This document shows, in pieces, positions 1-9,924 of a DNA stretch of 64,000 nucleotides (position 1 is the stretch's first letter; every line of letters begins with the position of its first letter). A model generated the notes under the pieces. That model searched no databases. It was not told where the DNA came from and worked only from the letters and a program-made list of their open reading frames with translations. Both the position numbers and the translations under genes were made by a program. The DNA is from Grimontia hollisae CIP 101886 (GTDB lineage Bacteria > Pseudomonadota > Gammaproteobacteria > Enterobacterales > Vibrionaceae). The stretch is taken from the NCBI RefSeq assembly GCF_000176515.1, contig NZ_ADAQ01000008.1, positions 186,001-250,000 on the forward strand. Direction: 5' to 3'.

Positions 1-1287
1 CGGGTGCTGGGGCAGATGCATAACCTGTACAAGCCACGCCCGGGCCGGATGAAAGATTACATCGCGGTGCCGAAAGCGAACGGCTACCAGTCCCTGCACA
101 CGTCCATGATTGGCCCCCACGGCGTACCGGTGGAAGTGCAAATCCGTACCGAAGACATGGATCAGATGGCGGACAAAGGAGTCGCGGCACACTGGGCATA
201 CAAAGACGGTGCCGAGCGCGCCAGTGGTGGTGGCACAACCGCACAGGTCCGGGCCCAGCGCTGGATGCAGAGCCTGCTGGAGCTCCAGCAAAGTGCCGGC
301 AGCTCATTTGAGTTTATCGAGAGCGTGAAATCAGACCTGTTCCCCGACGAACTGTTTGTCTTTACGCCGAAAGGACGCATTGTCGAATTGCCGGTCGGTG
401 CGACGGCAGTGGACTTCGCCTATGCAGTACATACCGATGTGGGCAACTCCTGTGTCGGAGCCCGGGTGAACCGCCAGTCTTACCCGCTCAGCCAGCCGCT
501 GAAAAACGGCCAGACCATCGAGATCATCACCGCCCCCGGAGCACGCCCCAATGCTGCCTGGCTGAATTATGTGGTGACCTCGCGGGCACGTACCAAGATT
601 CGCCAGGTGTTGAAAACCAAGCGTCGCGAAGAATCCATTATCCTTGGCCGTCGCCTGCTCAACCATGCCCTGGGTGAAAAGAACATTCAGGACATTGAGC
701 AGGAGAACATCGACAAGGTTCTGGTGGATCTGAAACTCGACACCATCAACGACCTGCTGGCTGCTATTGGTCTGGGTGAATTGATGAGTGTGGTGATCGC
801 CAAGCGCCTGCTGGGTGATGCAGACAGCCTGGAAGAGCAAGGCGGATGCCTGCCTATCCGGGGCGCTGAAGGCATCCTGCTGACCTATGCCAACTGCTGC
901 CGCCCTATTCCAGGCGATCATATCGTCGGTCACGTCAGTCCGGGCAAAGGTCTGGTTATCCATCGCGAAGAGTGTGCCAACATCCGCGGTTACAGTCAGG
1001 AGCCGGATAAATATATGCCCGTGGAATGGGGCGCCGATATCGATCAGGACTTTGCTACCGCATTGCGTATCGATATGCACAACCACCAGGGTGCACTGGC
1101 AGACCTGACCAATGCCATCGCGGCCACAGGCTCAAATATCCAGGGCCTGACCACCGAAGAGCGCGACGGCCGCCTGTACACGATTTACGTTAAGCTAACG
1201 ACCAAAAACCGCGTACACCTGGCCAATATCATGCGCCGCCTCCGGATCATGCCGAATGTGGTGAAAGTGGTCCGACGAAAAAACTGA
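1..1287 (+). CDS. spoT: Bifunctional (p)ppGpp synthetase/hydrolase SpoT, 5' truncated by window edge
   Basis: This is the C-terminal part, about 428 codons, of a RelA/SpoT-family enzyme that makes and breaks (p)ppGpp in the cytoplasm. The reading frame is open through base 1, so the hydrolase domain and the real start lie outside the window. Visible are the end of the synthetase domain (GYQSLHTSM, then EVQIRTEDM and AAHWAYK), a TGS domain at about residues 115-177 (DELFVFTPKGRIVELP), the cysteine-containing conserved motif TYANCCRPIPGD, and a C-terminal ACT domain. The family is about 700 residues long. The next genes are trmH and recG, the classical spoT-trmH-recG order of enterics and vibrios, which favours SpoT over RelA. 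A strong hairpin terminator follows the stop codon. Confidence 0.96.
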   Translation, partial: RVLGQMHNLYKPRPGRMKDYIAVPKANGYQSLHTSMIGPHGVPVEVQIRTEDMDQMADKGVAAHWAYKDGAERASGGGTTAQVRAQRWMQSLLELQQSAGSSFEFIESVKSDLFPDELFVFTPKGRIVELPVGATAVDFAYAVHTDVGNSCVGARVNRQSYPLSQPLKNGQTIEIITAPGARPNAAWLNYVVTSRARTKIRQVLKTKRREESIILGRRLLNHALGEKNIQDIEQENIDKVLVDLKLDTINDLLAAIGLGELMSVVIAKRLLGDADSLEEQGGCLPIRGAEGILLTYANCCRPIPGDHIVGHVSPGKGLVIHREECANIRGYSQEPDKYMPVEWGADIDQDFATALRIDMHNHQGALADLTNAIAATGSNIQGLTTEERDGRLYTIYVKLTTKNRVHLANIMRRLRIMPNVVKVVRRKN

Positions 1288-1311
1288 CCTGAGCGTCCTC
1301 GATCAACCAAA

Positions 1312-1336
1312 GCGCCCGCTGATGCGGGCGTTTTTA
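1312..1336 (+). terminator. Rho-independent terminator between spoT and trmH
   Basis: A perfect 7-bp GC stem (CGCCCGC / GCGGGCG) with a TGAT loop is followed by five T residues. It lies 24 bases after the spoT stop and ends 15 bases before the trmH start, so some transcripts probably end before trmH-recG. Confidence 0.85.
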
Positions 1337-1350
1337 TAAACGGGAAACAC

Positions 1351-2043
1351 ATGACACCAGAACGTTTTGCACGCATTCATGAGGTACTGGCCACCCGCCA
1401 GCCCGACCTGACAGTGTGCATGGAAGAAGTCCACAAGCCGAACAATATCTCTGCCATTATCCGCACGGCGGACGCCGTAGGCATTCATCAGGTTCACGCT
1501 GTCTGGCCGAAAAACAGCAAGATGCGCACTTTAGGCGGCACCTCTGCCGGCGCCCGCAACTGGGTGGATGTTGTCACCCATGACAACACGCCGGACGCCT
1601 TTGCTGCCCTAAAAGCCAAAGGGATGCAGATCCTGGTCACCAACCTGTCCGAGACCGCGGTAGACTTTCGTGAGATTGATTACACCAAACCGACCGCCAT
1701 TGTGATGGGGCAGGAGAAAACCGGGATCAGCCAACAAGCGCTGGCACTGGCCGATCAGGACATCATCATTCCCATGGTAGGTATGGTACAGTCACTCAAT
1801 GTCTCGGTCGCCAGTGCATTGATTCTTTACGAAGCACAGCGCCAGCGCCAGAATGCCGGTATGTACCAGCGCACCCGTACCCTGATCCCACAGGCGGAGG
1901 TTGACCGGATCCTTTTTGAACGGGGTCATCCGGTGCTGGCAAAAGTGGCCAGGCGCAAAGGCCTGCCTTACCCGGCGCTCGATGACGAAGGTCAAATTGT
2001 GGCAGACCCAACCTGGTGGGCCAGCATGCAGGCCGCCAAGTAA
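1351..2043 (+). CDS. trmH: tRNA (guanosine(18)-2'-O)-methyltransferase TrmH
   Basis: SPOUT-class methyltransferase of 230 residues that methylates the ribose of G18 in the tRNA D-loop using S-adenosylmethionine. Length matches the E. coli enzyme (229). The family motifs are visible: NNISAIIRTADAVG near residue 30, then the trefoil-knot cofactor-binding motifs IVMGQEKTGIS and MVQSLNVSVASALILYEA near residues 115-160. The ATG follows the spoT terminator closely, with a GGGAAAC-like ribosome site. It lies 33 bases before recG and should be cotranscribed with it. Confidence 0.95.
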   Translation: MTPERFARIHEVLATRQPDLTVCMEEVHKPNNISAIIRTADAVGIHQVHAVWPKNSKMRTLGGTSAGARNWVDVVTHDNTPDAFAALKAKGMQILVTNLSETAVDFREIDYTKPTAIVMGQEKTGISQQALALADQDIIIPMVGMVQSLNVSVASALILYEAQRQRQNAGMYQRTRTLIPQAEVDRILFERGHPVLAKVARRKGLPYPALDDEGQIVADPTWWASMQAAK

Positions 2044-2076
2044 TTTCAATGCAAATGCAGGAGAGATGAGACCGCC

Positions 2077-4158
2077 ATGCGCGCTTCAATGTTAGATGCC
2101 GTCCCCGTCACCTCATTGACCGGCGTGGGCGGGAAAATGGCCGAAAAACTGGAAAAGCTCGGACTGTTTACCGTGCAGGACCTGCTGTTCCATCTCCCCT
2201 ACCGCTACGAAGACCGTACCCGTGTCTGGCCCATCATGAGCCTGATGCCCGGGCAACATGCCACCGTAGAAGGAGAAGTGGTCAGCAACAACACAGTATT
2301 TGGCCGCCGCCGGATGCTGACGGTGAAAATCACCGACGGCAACGGTTCACTGACCCTGCGCTTTTTCAACTTCAACGCGGCAATGAAAAACAGCCTCGAA
2401 CAGGGCAAACGCGTCAAAGCCTATGGTGAAATCAAACGCGGTCAGAGCGGCCTTGAAATCATCCATCCGGAATACAAAGTCTTCTCAGAGCCCACCGAGC
2501 TTACACTGGAAGAGACCCTGACACCGGTTTACCCGACCACAGAAGGCCTGCGCCAGCTCACGCTCCGTAACCTCACCAGCCAAGCACTCGCACTGCTTGA
2601 TGGCGCAGCTGTACAGGAATTGCTGCCGGAAGGCTTGTACGACAGGCAAATCACTCTGCGTGATGCCCTGAAGATCCTGCACCGTCCTACGCCGGATATT
2701 TCTGTCGCCCAGTTGGAAAAGGGCGAGCACCCGGCGCAGAAGCGCCTGATCCTGGAAGAGCTTTTAGCCCAAAACCTGTCCATGCTCGCCGTTCGCAGCA
2801 AGTTGCAGCAAGATCCGACATTTTCGCTACCGCCTTCGACTGAATTAAAACCAAAATTGCTTGCCTCACTGCCCTTCTCGCCAACCGGCGCGCAATCCCG
2901 CGTAGTGGCGGATATCGAACGCGACATGGGGCTGAATAAACCCATGATGCGGCTGGTGCAGGGCGATGTCGGCTCAGGCAAAACCCTGGTGGCTGCGCTC
3001 GCGGCCTTGCAGGCGATTGAGCAAGGTTATCAGGTCGCCCTGATGGCCCCGACCGAACTGCTTGCCGAACAACACGCCATAAACTTCGCCAATTGGCTGG
3101 AGCCACTGGGCATTTCCGTCGGCTGGCTGGCGGGTAAACTGACCGGAAAGGCCAAAGAAGCCCAGCTTGCCAGTATTGCCAGCGGTGAGGCCAAAATGGT
3201 AGTCGGCACCCATGCCCTGTTCCAGAAGCAGGTGGAGTTCGACAAGCTGGCACTGGTGATCATTGACGAACAGCACCGCTTTGGTGTCCACCAGCGCCTT
3301 GAACTGCGCGAAAAGGGCATGAAGCAGGGCATTCACCCGCACCAGCTCATCATGACCGCCACACCAATCCCCCGTACGCTGGCAATGACCGCCTATGCCG
3401 ATCTGGACACCTCCATTATCGACGAACTGCCGCCGGGCCGTACCCCGATCCAGACCGTTGCTGTACCCGATACCCGCCGCATCGACATCATCAACCGTGT
3501 CCACGCCGCCTGCATCGGGGAAGGGCGGCAGGCGTACTGGGTCTGCACCCTGATTGATGAATCTGAAGTACTGGAAGCGCAGGCCGCCGCAGACACCGCC
3601 GATGATTTGGCCCGTGCCCTGCCCGATCTGAAAATTGGTCTGGTGCATGGCCGGATGAAAGCGGCCGAAAAACAGGCAGTAATGCAGGCATTTAAAGCCG
3701 GGGAGCTTCACCTTCTGGTGGCCACGACGGTGATTGAAGTCGGCGTAGATGTGCCCAATGCCAGCCTGATGATCATCGAAAACCCGGAGCGTCTGGGGCT
3801 TGCCCAGCTTCACCAGCTTCGTGGCCGGGTTGGCCGGGGCTCGGTGGCCAGTCACTGTGTGCTGTTGTACCACGCGCCACTGTCAAAAACCGCTACCCAG
3901 CGCCTTGGCGTGTTACGTGAAAGCAGCGACGGCTTTGTGATTGCCCAGCGCGATCTGGAAATCCGGGGACCCGGCGAGCTGCTGGGCACCAAACAAACGG
4001 GGATAGCAGAGTTTAAGATTGCAGATCTGGTACGTGATCAGAAACTGATCCCGGAAGTACAGAAACTGGCACTTTACCTGCACCAACATTACCCGGAGAA
4101 CGCCAAAGCCATCATCACACGTTGGCTTGGCAGCAAAGACAAATACAGCAATGCATAA
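2077..4158 (+). CDS. recG: ATP-dependent DNA helicase RecG
   Basis: Superfamily 2 helicase of 693 residues that regresses stalled replication forks and processes branched DNA. The order is as in the family: an N-terminal wedge/OB domain (residues about 1-180, GVGGKMAEKLEKLGL near the start), Walker A GDVGSGKT near residue 297, Walker B DEQHRFG near residue 396, the TATPIPRTLAM motif, and C-terminal helicase motifs VIEVGVDVPNASLMII and QLRGRVGRG. An AGGAGAG Shine-Dalgarno lies 11 bases before the ATG. It is last in the spoT-trmH-recG run and has its own terminator. Confidence 0.97.
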   Translation: MRASMLDAVPVTSLTGVGGKMAEKLEKLGLFTVQDLLFHLPYRYEDRTRVWPIMSLMPGQHATVEGEVVSNNTVFGRRRMLTVKITDGNGSLTLRFFNFNAAMKNSLEQGKRVKAYGEIKRGQSGLEIIHPEYKVFSEPTELTLEETLTPVYPTTEGLRQLTLRNLTSQALALLDGAAVQELLPEGLYDRQITLRDALKILHRPTPDISVAQLEKGEHPAQKRLILEELLAQNLSMLAVRSKLQQDPTFSLPPSTELKPKLLASLPFSPTGAQSRVVADIERDMGLNKPMMRLVQGDVGSGKTLVAALAALQAIEQGYQVALMAPTELLAEQHAINFANWLEPLGISVGWLAGKLTGKAKEAQLASIASGEAKMVVGTHALFQKQVEFDKLALVIIDEQHRFGVHQRLELREKGMKQGIHPHQLIMTATPIPRTLAMTAYADLDTSIIDELPPGRTPIQTVAVPDTRRIDIINRVHAACIGEGRQAYWVCTLIDESEVLEAQAAADTADDLARALPDLKIGLVHGRMKAAEKQAVMQAFKAGELHLLVATTVIEVGVDVPNASLMIIENPERLGLAQLHQLRGRVGRGSVASHCVLLYHAPLSKTATQRLGVLRESSDGFVIAQRDLEIRGPGELLGTKQTGIAEFKIADLVRDQKLIPEVQKLALYLHQHYPENAKAIITRWLGSKDKYSNA

Positions 4159-4183
4159 GGGCGGTCTCCCGCCCTTTCATTTT
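4157..4183 (+). terminator. Rho-independent terminator after recG
   Basis: A perfect 8-bp stem (AAGGGCGG / CCGCCCTT) with a TCTC loop overlaps the recG stop codon and is followed by a T-rich run. It separates recG from the convergent GntR-family gene. Confidence 0.85.
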
Positions 4184-4205
4184 CATTATAAACCCGGTTC
4201 CGGTG

Positions 4206-4580
4206 TTACCCCTCATCCCAGTATTGCATCACCAGCGCCATCACTTCCGATTTGCTGTAACCCACCTCTCTGGCATCAGCAATCAGGGTGTTCAGCGTGG
4301 GCTTGATAAACCTGAACCTGTCTTCCATCCTGCCCTGTAAACCCTGACGGGCGACAATCATGCCGACACCGCGTTTACGCTCCAGCCAGCCTTCTTTTTC
4401 CATCTTCTGGTAGCAACGGGAAATCGTCATCGGATTGATATTGAGCGTTGTAGCCAGCTTTCTGACAGACGTCAGTTTCTCACCGGGGATCAGCGTACCC
4501 GCCACAATCTGACGCTGGATTTGCGTCATCAGCTGACGGAACTTTGGCGACGGATCATGTGGGTCGATAACGATCTTCAT
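4206..4580 (-). CDS. GntR-family transcriptional regulator, YtrA type
   Basis: Short regulator of 124 residues. The N-terminal winged helix (PSPKFRQLMTQIQRQI, then LTSVRKLATTLNINPMTISR and GWLERKRGVGMIV) is typical of GntR proteins. The remaining 45 residues form only a short helical tail, as in the YtrA subgroup, with no large effector-binding domain. YtrA proteins usually sit in front of ABC transporter genes that they control. Here there is no transporter gene on either side: recG is convergent and envZ/ompR lie upstream. The ligand and target are unknown; autoregulation is likely by family habit. Confidence 0.85.
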   Translation of the reverse strand: MKIVIDPHDPSPKFRQLMTQIQRQIVAGTLIPGEKLTSVRKLATTLNINPMTISRCYQKMEKEGWLERKRGVGMIVARQGLQGRMEDRFRFIKPTLNTLIADAREVGYSKSEVMALVMQYWDEG

Positions 4581-4665
4581 ATTGGATCTCTGCTGTATCG
4601 GCGTTTTATTACAGTATTAGCAGAAGGCTCAAATATGAGACAGTTTTATGCGTTATCTTTCATAT

Positions 4666-4701
4666 CAAAAAAGAAAAGTGCAGGACAAACCCGCACTTTT
4701 T
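4666..4701 (-). terminator. Rho-independent terminator after envZ
   Basis: On the minus strand a 10-bp stem with one mismatch (AAAGTGCGGG / CCTGCACTTT) is followed by TTCTTTTTT. It ends the ompR-envZ transcript. Confidence 0.75.
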
Positions 4702-4711
4702 CTGGGAAGGT

Positions 4712-6055
4712 TTACAGACGTTTCCGTCCTTGCCGCTTGGTCACTGGCAATACGATTTGGGCCCGCAAACCGCCTTGTGAACGTTCACTGAGCTTTAACG
4801 CGCCATTATGCTGCTCAACAATGCGCTTGACGATAGCAAGGCCAAGGCCCGTACCTTCAGAGCCACGCGCGGTGTCACCACGGGTAAAAGGCTGCATCAC
4901 AGTCTCAACCTGATCAGCGGCAATCCCGGGACCGTTATCTTCCACCGCTATCCATTGGTGGCGGCGATCTGCCGAGGTTCCGGTACTGATTTTCACCCAG
5001 CCATTACCATAACGCACCGCATTGACCACCAGATTGGTCACCGCACGGCGGATAGCCACTTCGTTGGCCTCAAGGTTCCCTACCAACTCGCCTTTCACCA
5101 CTTCAAGCTCGTGCCCGGTTGCACCATCAGCCACCGAGACATCTTCTGCCACCAGATTCAGGTCAATCTCACTCATGTCCTGAAGCTGTACTGAGCGCAG
5201 GTAATCCATAAACTGATTGATGATCTCGTTACACTCCTCGGTGTCCTTAATCATGCTCTCGGCCAGATAACTGTCTTGCGGAGACATCATTTCTGTCGCC
5301 AGGCGGATACGGGTCAGTGGCGTTCGCAGATCATGGCTGACACCGGCCATCAGCAGCGCTCTGTCTTCCTCAAGCTTACGAATACCGTCACTCATCTGGT
5401 TAAACGCCCTGGTCACCGCGCGGATATCAGAGGCTCCGCACTCCGGCACAGGAGGGGGAAACTTGCCATGTCCTACTTCCAGCGCTGCCTTTTCCAGCAC
5501 CGCCAGTGGACGGTTCTGCACCTTGATAAACATCCATCCCCCGCCAATCACCAGCAGGGCGATAAACATCGAATAGAAGAACAGGGGCTGGAAATCATCC
5601 TGGTGCAATTCAGACAGCGGGATACGCATGACATACCCCGGAAACGCCGCACTCTCAAGCCAGAGCACATAATTTTTCGATTCCAGACTGATACGGGCTT
5701 CCGTCGGGGCATTGAGTTTTTCCGACATGTCGGCGCTCAGGTAATCCACTTCCGCCGCATGCCGGAATTCCTCCATCATCACAGGATCAGCATCATCATG
5801 CATGGTCACACCCAGCTTTTCTAACAGCTGGCGACGCAGCCCTTCATCGAGGTGGTATACCTTGCCATCCGACAGTGTCATGTCCCCGTTCAGCATCACC
5901 TGGATTTCATGGGCAAGGATTTTGTTGAACTGCTTGATACTCGGCAGCAGGGCGTAATTCAGTATGGTGAGGTAGGAGAAAATCTGGCTGGCAATCAGAA
6001 GGCCAGCCATCACCACGAGTGTACGGGCAAAGTTACTGCGTGGGGAGAAGCGCAT
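4712..6055 (-). CDS. envZ: Osmosensor histidine kinase EnvZ
   Basis: Inner-membrane sensor kinase of 447 residues (E. coli 450). The first membrane helix is at about residues 11-35 and the second at 159-177; the periplasmic domain lies between them. A HAMP linker follows, then the phosphoacceptor motif [12 protein letters not shown] with His241, and the ATP-binding N, G1 and G2 boxes ([27 protein letters not shown]). It phosphorylates OmpR. Its ATG lies three bases after the ompR stop, so the two are translated from one message. Confidence 0.95.
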   Translation of the reverse strand: MRFSPRSNFARTLVVMAGLLIASQIFSYLTILNYALLPSIKQFNKILAHEIQVMLNGDMTLSDGKVYHLDEGLRRQLLEKLGVTMHDDADPVMMEEFRHAAEVDYLSADMSEKLNAPTEARISLESKNYVLWLESAAFPGYVMRIPLSELHQDDFQPLFFYSMFIALLVIGGGWMFIKVQNRPLAVLEKAALEVGHGKFPPPVPECGASDIRAVTRAFNQMSDGIRKLEEDRALLMAGVSHDLRTPLTRIRLATEMMSPQDSYLAESMIKDTEECNEIINQFMDYLRSVQLQDMSEIDLNLVAEDVSVADGATGHELEVVKGELVGNLEANEVAIRRAVTNLVVNAVRYGNGWVKISTGTSADRRHQWIAVEDNGPGIAADQVETVMQPFTRGDTARGSEGTGLGLAIVKRIVEQHNGALKLSERSQGGLRAQIVLPVTKRQGRKRL

Positions 6056-6058
6056 GGA

Positions 6059-6775
6059 TTAGGCTTCTCCATCCGGTACGAATACATAGCCCAGCCCCCA
6101 TACCGTCTGGATGTAACGGGGTTTGCTGGGATCTTCTTCAATCATGCGGCGAAGTCGCGAGATTTGCACGTCAATGGAACGCTCCATAGCAGAATACTCA
6201 CGGCCACGGGCCATGTTCATCAGCTTATCGCGTGACATCGGCTCTCGGGCGTTGGTGACCAGGGCTTTCAGCACCGCAAACTCGCCGGACGTCAGGGTCA
6301 GTGGCTCATCGTTACGGAACATTTCACGGGTGCCGAGGTTTAAGCGAAACTGACCAAACTCCACCACTTTCTCTTCACTGGCCGGCGCCCCGGGTGCTTC
6401 AACCGTCTGGCGGCGTAAAACGGCACGGATACGCGCAAGCAACTCACGCGGATTGAACGGTTTAGGCAGGTAATCGTCCGCGCCGACTTCCAGACCGACA
6501 ATACGGTCAATCTCATCGCCTTTGGCGGTGAGCATCAGGATAGGCAACTGATTATTGGCCTGGCGCAGGCGGCGGCAAATGGACAGGCCATCTTCGCCCG
6601 GCAACATCAAATCCAGCACCATCAGGTGGAAATTCTCGCGGGAGAGCAAACGGTCCATCTGCTCGGCATTCGCCACACTGCGCACCTGAAAACCTTGCTC
6701 AGACAAATAACGCTCAAGCAGCGAGCGCAGACGCATATCGTCGTCAACAACCAGGATCTTATGATTATCTTGCAT
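6059..6775 (-). CDS. ompR: Osmolarity response regulator OmpR
   Basis: Response regulator of 238 residues with an N-terminal receiver domain (acidic pair DDD near residue 11, phosphoacceptor Asp55 in VLDLMLPG, Lys in LPKPFNPREL) and a C-terminal winged-helix DNA-binding domain of the OmpR/PhoB type (SRDKLMNMARGREYSAMERS, RYIQTVWGLGYVF). It controls porin and other envelope genes. The Shine-Dalgarno AAGGTAAGGC precedes the ATG. It is first in ompR-envZ and is divergent from greB, with a 231-base promoter region between them. Confidence 0.97.
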   Translation of the reverse strand: MQDNHKILVVDDDMRLRSLLERYLSEQGFQVRSVANAEQMDRLLSRENFHLMVLDLMLPGEDGLSICRRLRQANNQLPILMLTAKGDEIDRIVGLEVGADDYLPKPFNPRELLARIRAVLRRQTVEAPGAPASEEKVVEFGQFRLNLGTREMFRNDEPLTLTSGEFAVLKALVTNAREPMSRDKLMNMARGREYSAMERSIDVQISRLRRMIEEDPSKPRYIQTVWGLGYVFVPDGEA

Positions 6776-7006
6776 GCCTTACCTTTCTCTCCGGAGGGTG
6801 GGAATGCCACCAATATTAACGCTGATATAAGACACCAGACTATGACACGATGGGAAGAAAAACTGTTACCAGTTGTAACCCCGACCTAAAAATTCACTGT
6901 GTTTTTCATGCTTCAACGTAACGCTGCAAGGCGCGATGACTTTAATCATGGCAGCAAAGCGGTTATAACTCTTGCCAGAAAGCCACGATAGCACTCGGAA
7001 AGCAGA

Positions 7007-7492
7007 ATGAAAAAAACCGATTTGGTTACCCGAGAAGGTTATAACAAACTCAAACAAGAGCTCGATTACCTCTGGAACGAGCGCCGGCCAGAAATCACAA
7101 AAATTGTGTCCTGGGCTGCCAGTCTTGGCGACCGCTCTGAAAATGCCGACTACACCTACAATAAACGTCTGCTGCGTGAAATCGACCGCCGCGTCCGCTA
7201 TCTCAGAAAGCGTCTCGAAGTGTTGCGCGTGATTGACTATAGTCCACAACAGGACGGCAAGGTGTTTTTCGGCGCCTGGGTCGATGTCGAAAACGACGAC
7301 GGCGACACCCTTTCTTTCCGCATTGTCGGCCCGGACGAAATTTACGGCCGCAAAGACTATATTTCTATCGACAGCCCGATGGCCCGCGCCCTGATCAAAA
7401 AAGAAGTCGACGACGAAGCCGTGGTCGCCACCCCTGAAGGGCCAAAAGTCTGGTACGTAAACCGTATCCGCTACCAACAAGACGAACAGTAA
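7007..7492 (+). CDS. greB: Transcription elongation factor GreB
   Basis: Protein of 161 residues that stimulates transcript cleavage by backtracked RNA polymerase. The N-terminal coiled coil (about residues 1-75: [20 protein letters not shown]) carries the acidic tip ([15 protein letters not shown]) that reaches the polymerase active site. The C-terminal globular domain contains [19 protein letters not shown]. The basic and 'RSENADY' features fit GreB rather than GreA. It is followed closely by tex, as in E. coli. Confidence 0.95.
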   Translation: MKKTDLVTREGYNKLKQELDYLWNERRPEITKIVSWAASLGDRSENADYTYNKRLLREIDRRVRYLRKRLEVLRVIDYSPQQDGKVFFGAWVDVENDDGDTLSFRIVGPDEIYGRKDYISIDSPMARALIKKEVDDEAVVATPEGPKVWYVNRIRYQQDEQ

Positions 7493-7530
7493 CGTCATGC
7501 CCTGGCGTGACAGTGAATCAAAGGAATACC

Positions 7531-9858
7531 ATGACAACCTCTATCTACCAACAAATTGCCACTGAGCTCAATGTACGTGACGCACAGGTAGTGGCTGCCG
7601 TTAACCTGCTGGATGACGGCAATACCGTGCCGTTTATCGCCCGCTACCGTAAAGAAGTGACGAACGGCCTTGATGACACCCAACTGCGTACTCTGGAATC
7701 ACGTCTCAGCTACCTGCGTGAACTGGAAGATCGCCGCCAGGTGATCCTGAAATCGATTGATGAGCAGGGTAAGCTCACCGACGCGCTGAAAAAGGATATT
7801 CTCGACGCCGACAGCAAAAACCGGCTGGAAGATTTGTATCTGCCCTACAAACCCAAGCGCCGCACCAAAGGCCAGATTGCCATTGAAGCGGGCATTGAAC
7901 CGCTGGCAACCCTGCTTTGGGAGCACCCCGACCACGATCCGGAAACCGAAGCGGCCAACTATCTGAATGAAGAAGCAGGCTTTGCAGATACCAAAGCCGT
8001 GCTGGATGGCGCGCGCGCTATCCTGATGGAGCAGTTCGCCGAAGATGCAGCCCTGCTGGATAAAGTCCGCCGCCATTTAAACCAGAACGCCGAAATCCAG
8101 TCCCGTGTCGTGGCAGGCAAAGAGGAAGAAGGCGCGAAGTTTAAAGATTATTTCGCCCATGATGAACGGCTCAGCAAAGTGCCCTCGCACCGCGCCCTCG
8201 CCATGTTCCGCGGCCGTAATGAAGGTATCCTGCAACTCTCACTCAATGCTGACCCAGGTCAGGATGAAAAATCCACCGGCTCTTATTGTGAAACCCTTAT
8301 CTGTGATCACTATGGCGTGAAACTGGGTACCGCCCCCGCCGATCGCTGGCGCAAACAGGTAGTGAGCTTTGCATGGCGCATCAAAATCCTAATGCACATG
8401 GAAACTGAGCTGATGGGCAACCTGCGTGAAAGCGCGGAAAATGATGCCATCAAGGTGTTTGCCGACAACCTGAAAGACTTACTGATGGCTGCCCCGGCAG
8501 GTCCGCGCTGCACCCTTGGCATCGACCCGGGTCTGCGCACCGGCTGTAAAGTCGCAGTGGTTGACGCGACCGGTAAGCTGCTGGACACCGCCACTATCTA
8601 TCCTACCCCGCCACAGAACAAGATTGCCGAATCTGCCCGCGTGGTGATGGCGCTGATCAAAAAGCACAAGGTGGATTTGATTGCGATTGGCAACGGCACT
8701 GCATCCCGTGAAACCGATGCCTTCGTCGCCGCGATGCTCAAAGACGCGGGCGAAAAAATCCAGACGGTGATGGTCAGTGAAGCTGGCGCATCCGTCTATT
8801 CAGCCTCAGAGCTTGCTGCCGCCGAATTCCCGGATCTCGATGTCTCACTGCGGGGCGCAGTATCTATTGCCCGCCGTCTGCAAGACCCGCTGGCAGAACT
8901 GGTAAAAATTGATCCGAAATCTATCGGTGTTGGCCAGTACCAACACGATGTCAGCCAGACTCAGCTTGCCAAGCGTCTGGATGCAGTGGTGGAAGACTGC
9001 GTCAACGCCGTGGGCGTTGACGTGAATAGTGCCTCGGCGGCGCTGTTAACCCGTGTAGCCGGTCTTTCGACTACCATGGCGGCAAACATTGTGGCGTTCC
9101 GCAATGAAAACGGCCGCTTTGAAGATCGCAAAACCTTGCTGAAAGTGCCGCGTCTGGGGCCGAAAGCCTTTGAGCAGTGCGCAGGCTTTTTGCGCGTCAT
9201 GAATGGCAAAAATCCACTCGACGGATCTGCGGTGCACCCGGAAGCCTATCCAGTGGTGAAACGCATTGCGGAGAAATCCGGCAAAGCGGTTGATGCCATG
9301 ATTGGCAACCACGATTTCCTGCGCACATTGAACGCGGCAGACTACGCCGATGACACCTTTGGCATCCCGACTGTCACCGACATTCTGGCGGAACTTGCCA
9401 AGCCGGGCCGCGACCCACGCCCGGAATTTAAAACCGCGACGTTTGCCGAGGGCGTGAATGAAGTGAAAGACCTGATCCCCGGCATGGTGCTGGAAGGCGT
9501 GATCACCAACGTCACCAATTTCGGCGCCTTTGTCGATGTAGGCGTTCACCAGGATGGTCTGGTTCACATCTCAGCCCTGTCCGACAAATTTATCTCTGAT
9601 CCCCGCGACGTGGTCAAAGCCGGTGATGTGGTGAAAGTGAAGGTGATGGAAGTTGACTTGCAGCGCAAGCGCATTGGGCTGTCTATGCGCCTGAGCGATG
9701 AGCCGGGCACGGACAGCAAGCCTGTGCGTGAATCGCGTCCACGCAATCAGGATCGCAACGCCAACGGCAATGGCCGTCGTGACAACCACCATAGCGCGCA
9801 ACCGTCTGGCTTCGGCGGCGCCTTCGCCGATGCCTTTGCCAACGCCAAGCGCCGCTGA
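7531..9858 (+). CDS. tex: RNA-binding transcription accessory protein Tex
   Basis: Cytoplasmic nucleic-acid-binding protein of 775 residues. The YqgF/RNase H-like domain ([18 protein letters not shown]), helix-hairpin-helix region ([17 protein letters not shown]) and C-terminal S1 RNA-binding domain ([21 protein letters not shown]) are all visible in family order. The last 50 residues are basic and rich in Asn and Arg. The ATG at 7531 is chosen because AAAGGAA lies five bases upstream and [10 protein letters not shown] matches the family N-terminus; an upstream in-frame GTG at 7507 has no good ribosome site. A strong terminator follows. Confidence 0.95.
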   Translation: MTTSIYQQIATELNVRDAQVVAAVNLLDDGNTVPFIARYRKEVTNGLDDTQLRTLESRLSYLRELEDRRQVILKSIDEQGKLTDALKKDILDADSKNRLEDLYLPYKPKRRTKGQIAIEAGIEPLATLLWEHPDHDPETEAANYLNEEAGFADTKAVLDGARAILMEQFAEDAALLDKVRRHLNQNAEIQSRVVAGKEEEGAKFKDYFAHDERLSKVPSHRALAMFRGRNEGILQLSLNADPGQDEKSTGSYCETLICDHYGVKLGTAPADRWRKQVVSFAWRIKILMHMETELMGNLRESAENDAIKVFADNLKDLLMAAPAGPRCTLGIDPGLRTGCKVAVVDATGKLLDTATIYPTPPQNKIAESARVVMALIKKHKVDLIAIGNGTASRETDAFVAAMLKDAGEKIQTVMVSEAGASVYSASELAAAEFPDLDVSLRGAVSIARRLQDPLAELVKIDPKSIGVGQYQHDVSQTQLAKRLDAVVEDCVNAVGVDVNSASAALLTRVAGLSTTMAANIVAFRNENGRFEDRKTLLKVPRLGPKAFEQCAGFLRVMNGKNPLDGSAVHPEAYPVVKRIAEKSGKAVDAMIGNHDFLRTLNAADYADDTFGIPTVTDILAELAKPGRDPRPEFKTATFAEGVNEVKDLIPGMVLEGVITNVTNFGAFVDVGVHQDGLVHISALSDKFISDPRDVVKAGDVVKVKVMEVDLQRKRIGLSMRLSDEPGTDSKPVRESRPRNQDRNANGNGRRDNHHSAQPSGFGGAFADAFANAKRR

Positions 9859-9879
9859 GCCCCTGTCTCACCCAAACCA

Positions 9880-9907
9880 AAACAGCGCCCGTCGAGGCGC
9901 TGTTTTT
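9880..9907 (+). terminator. Terminator after tex, probably bidirectional
   Basis: A 9-bp perfect stem (AACAGCGCC / GGCGCTGTT) with a 6-base loop is followed by T residues. The A-rich left flank gives a short T run on the other strand, so it may also end the convergent gene at 9925. Confidence 0.85.
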
Positions 9908-9924
9908 GTCTCTGGGTTTTACCC

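Noticed and set aside
331-1086. 251-codon open frame opposite spoT
   Set aside because: Antisense to the conserved TGS and later domains of SpoT; no ribosome site or family features.
2974-3873. 299-codon open frame opposite recG
   Set aside because: It lies wholly inside recG, whose helicase motifs are intact; the His/Gly-rich product has no recognisable domain.
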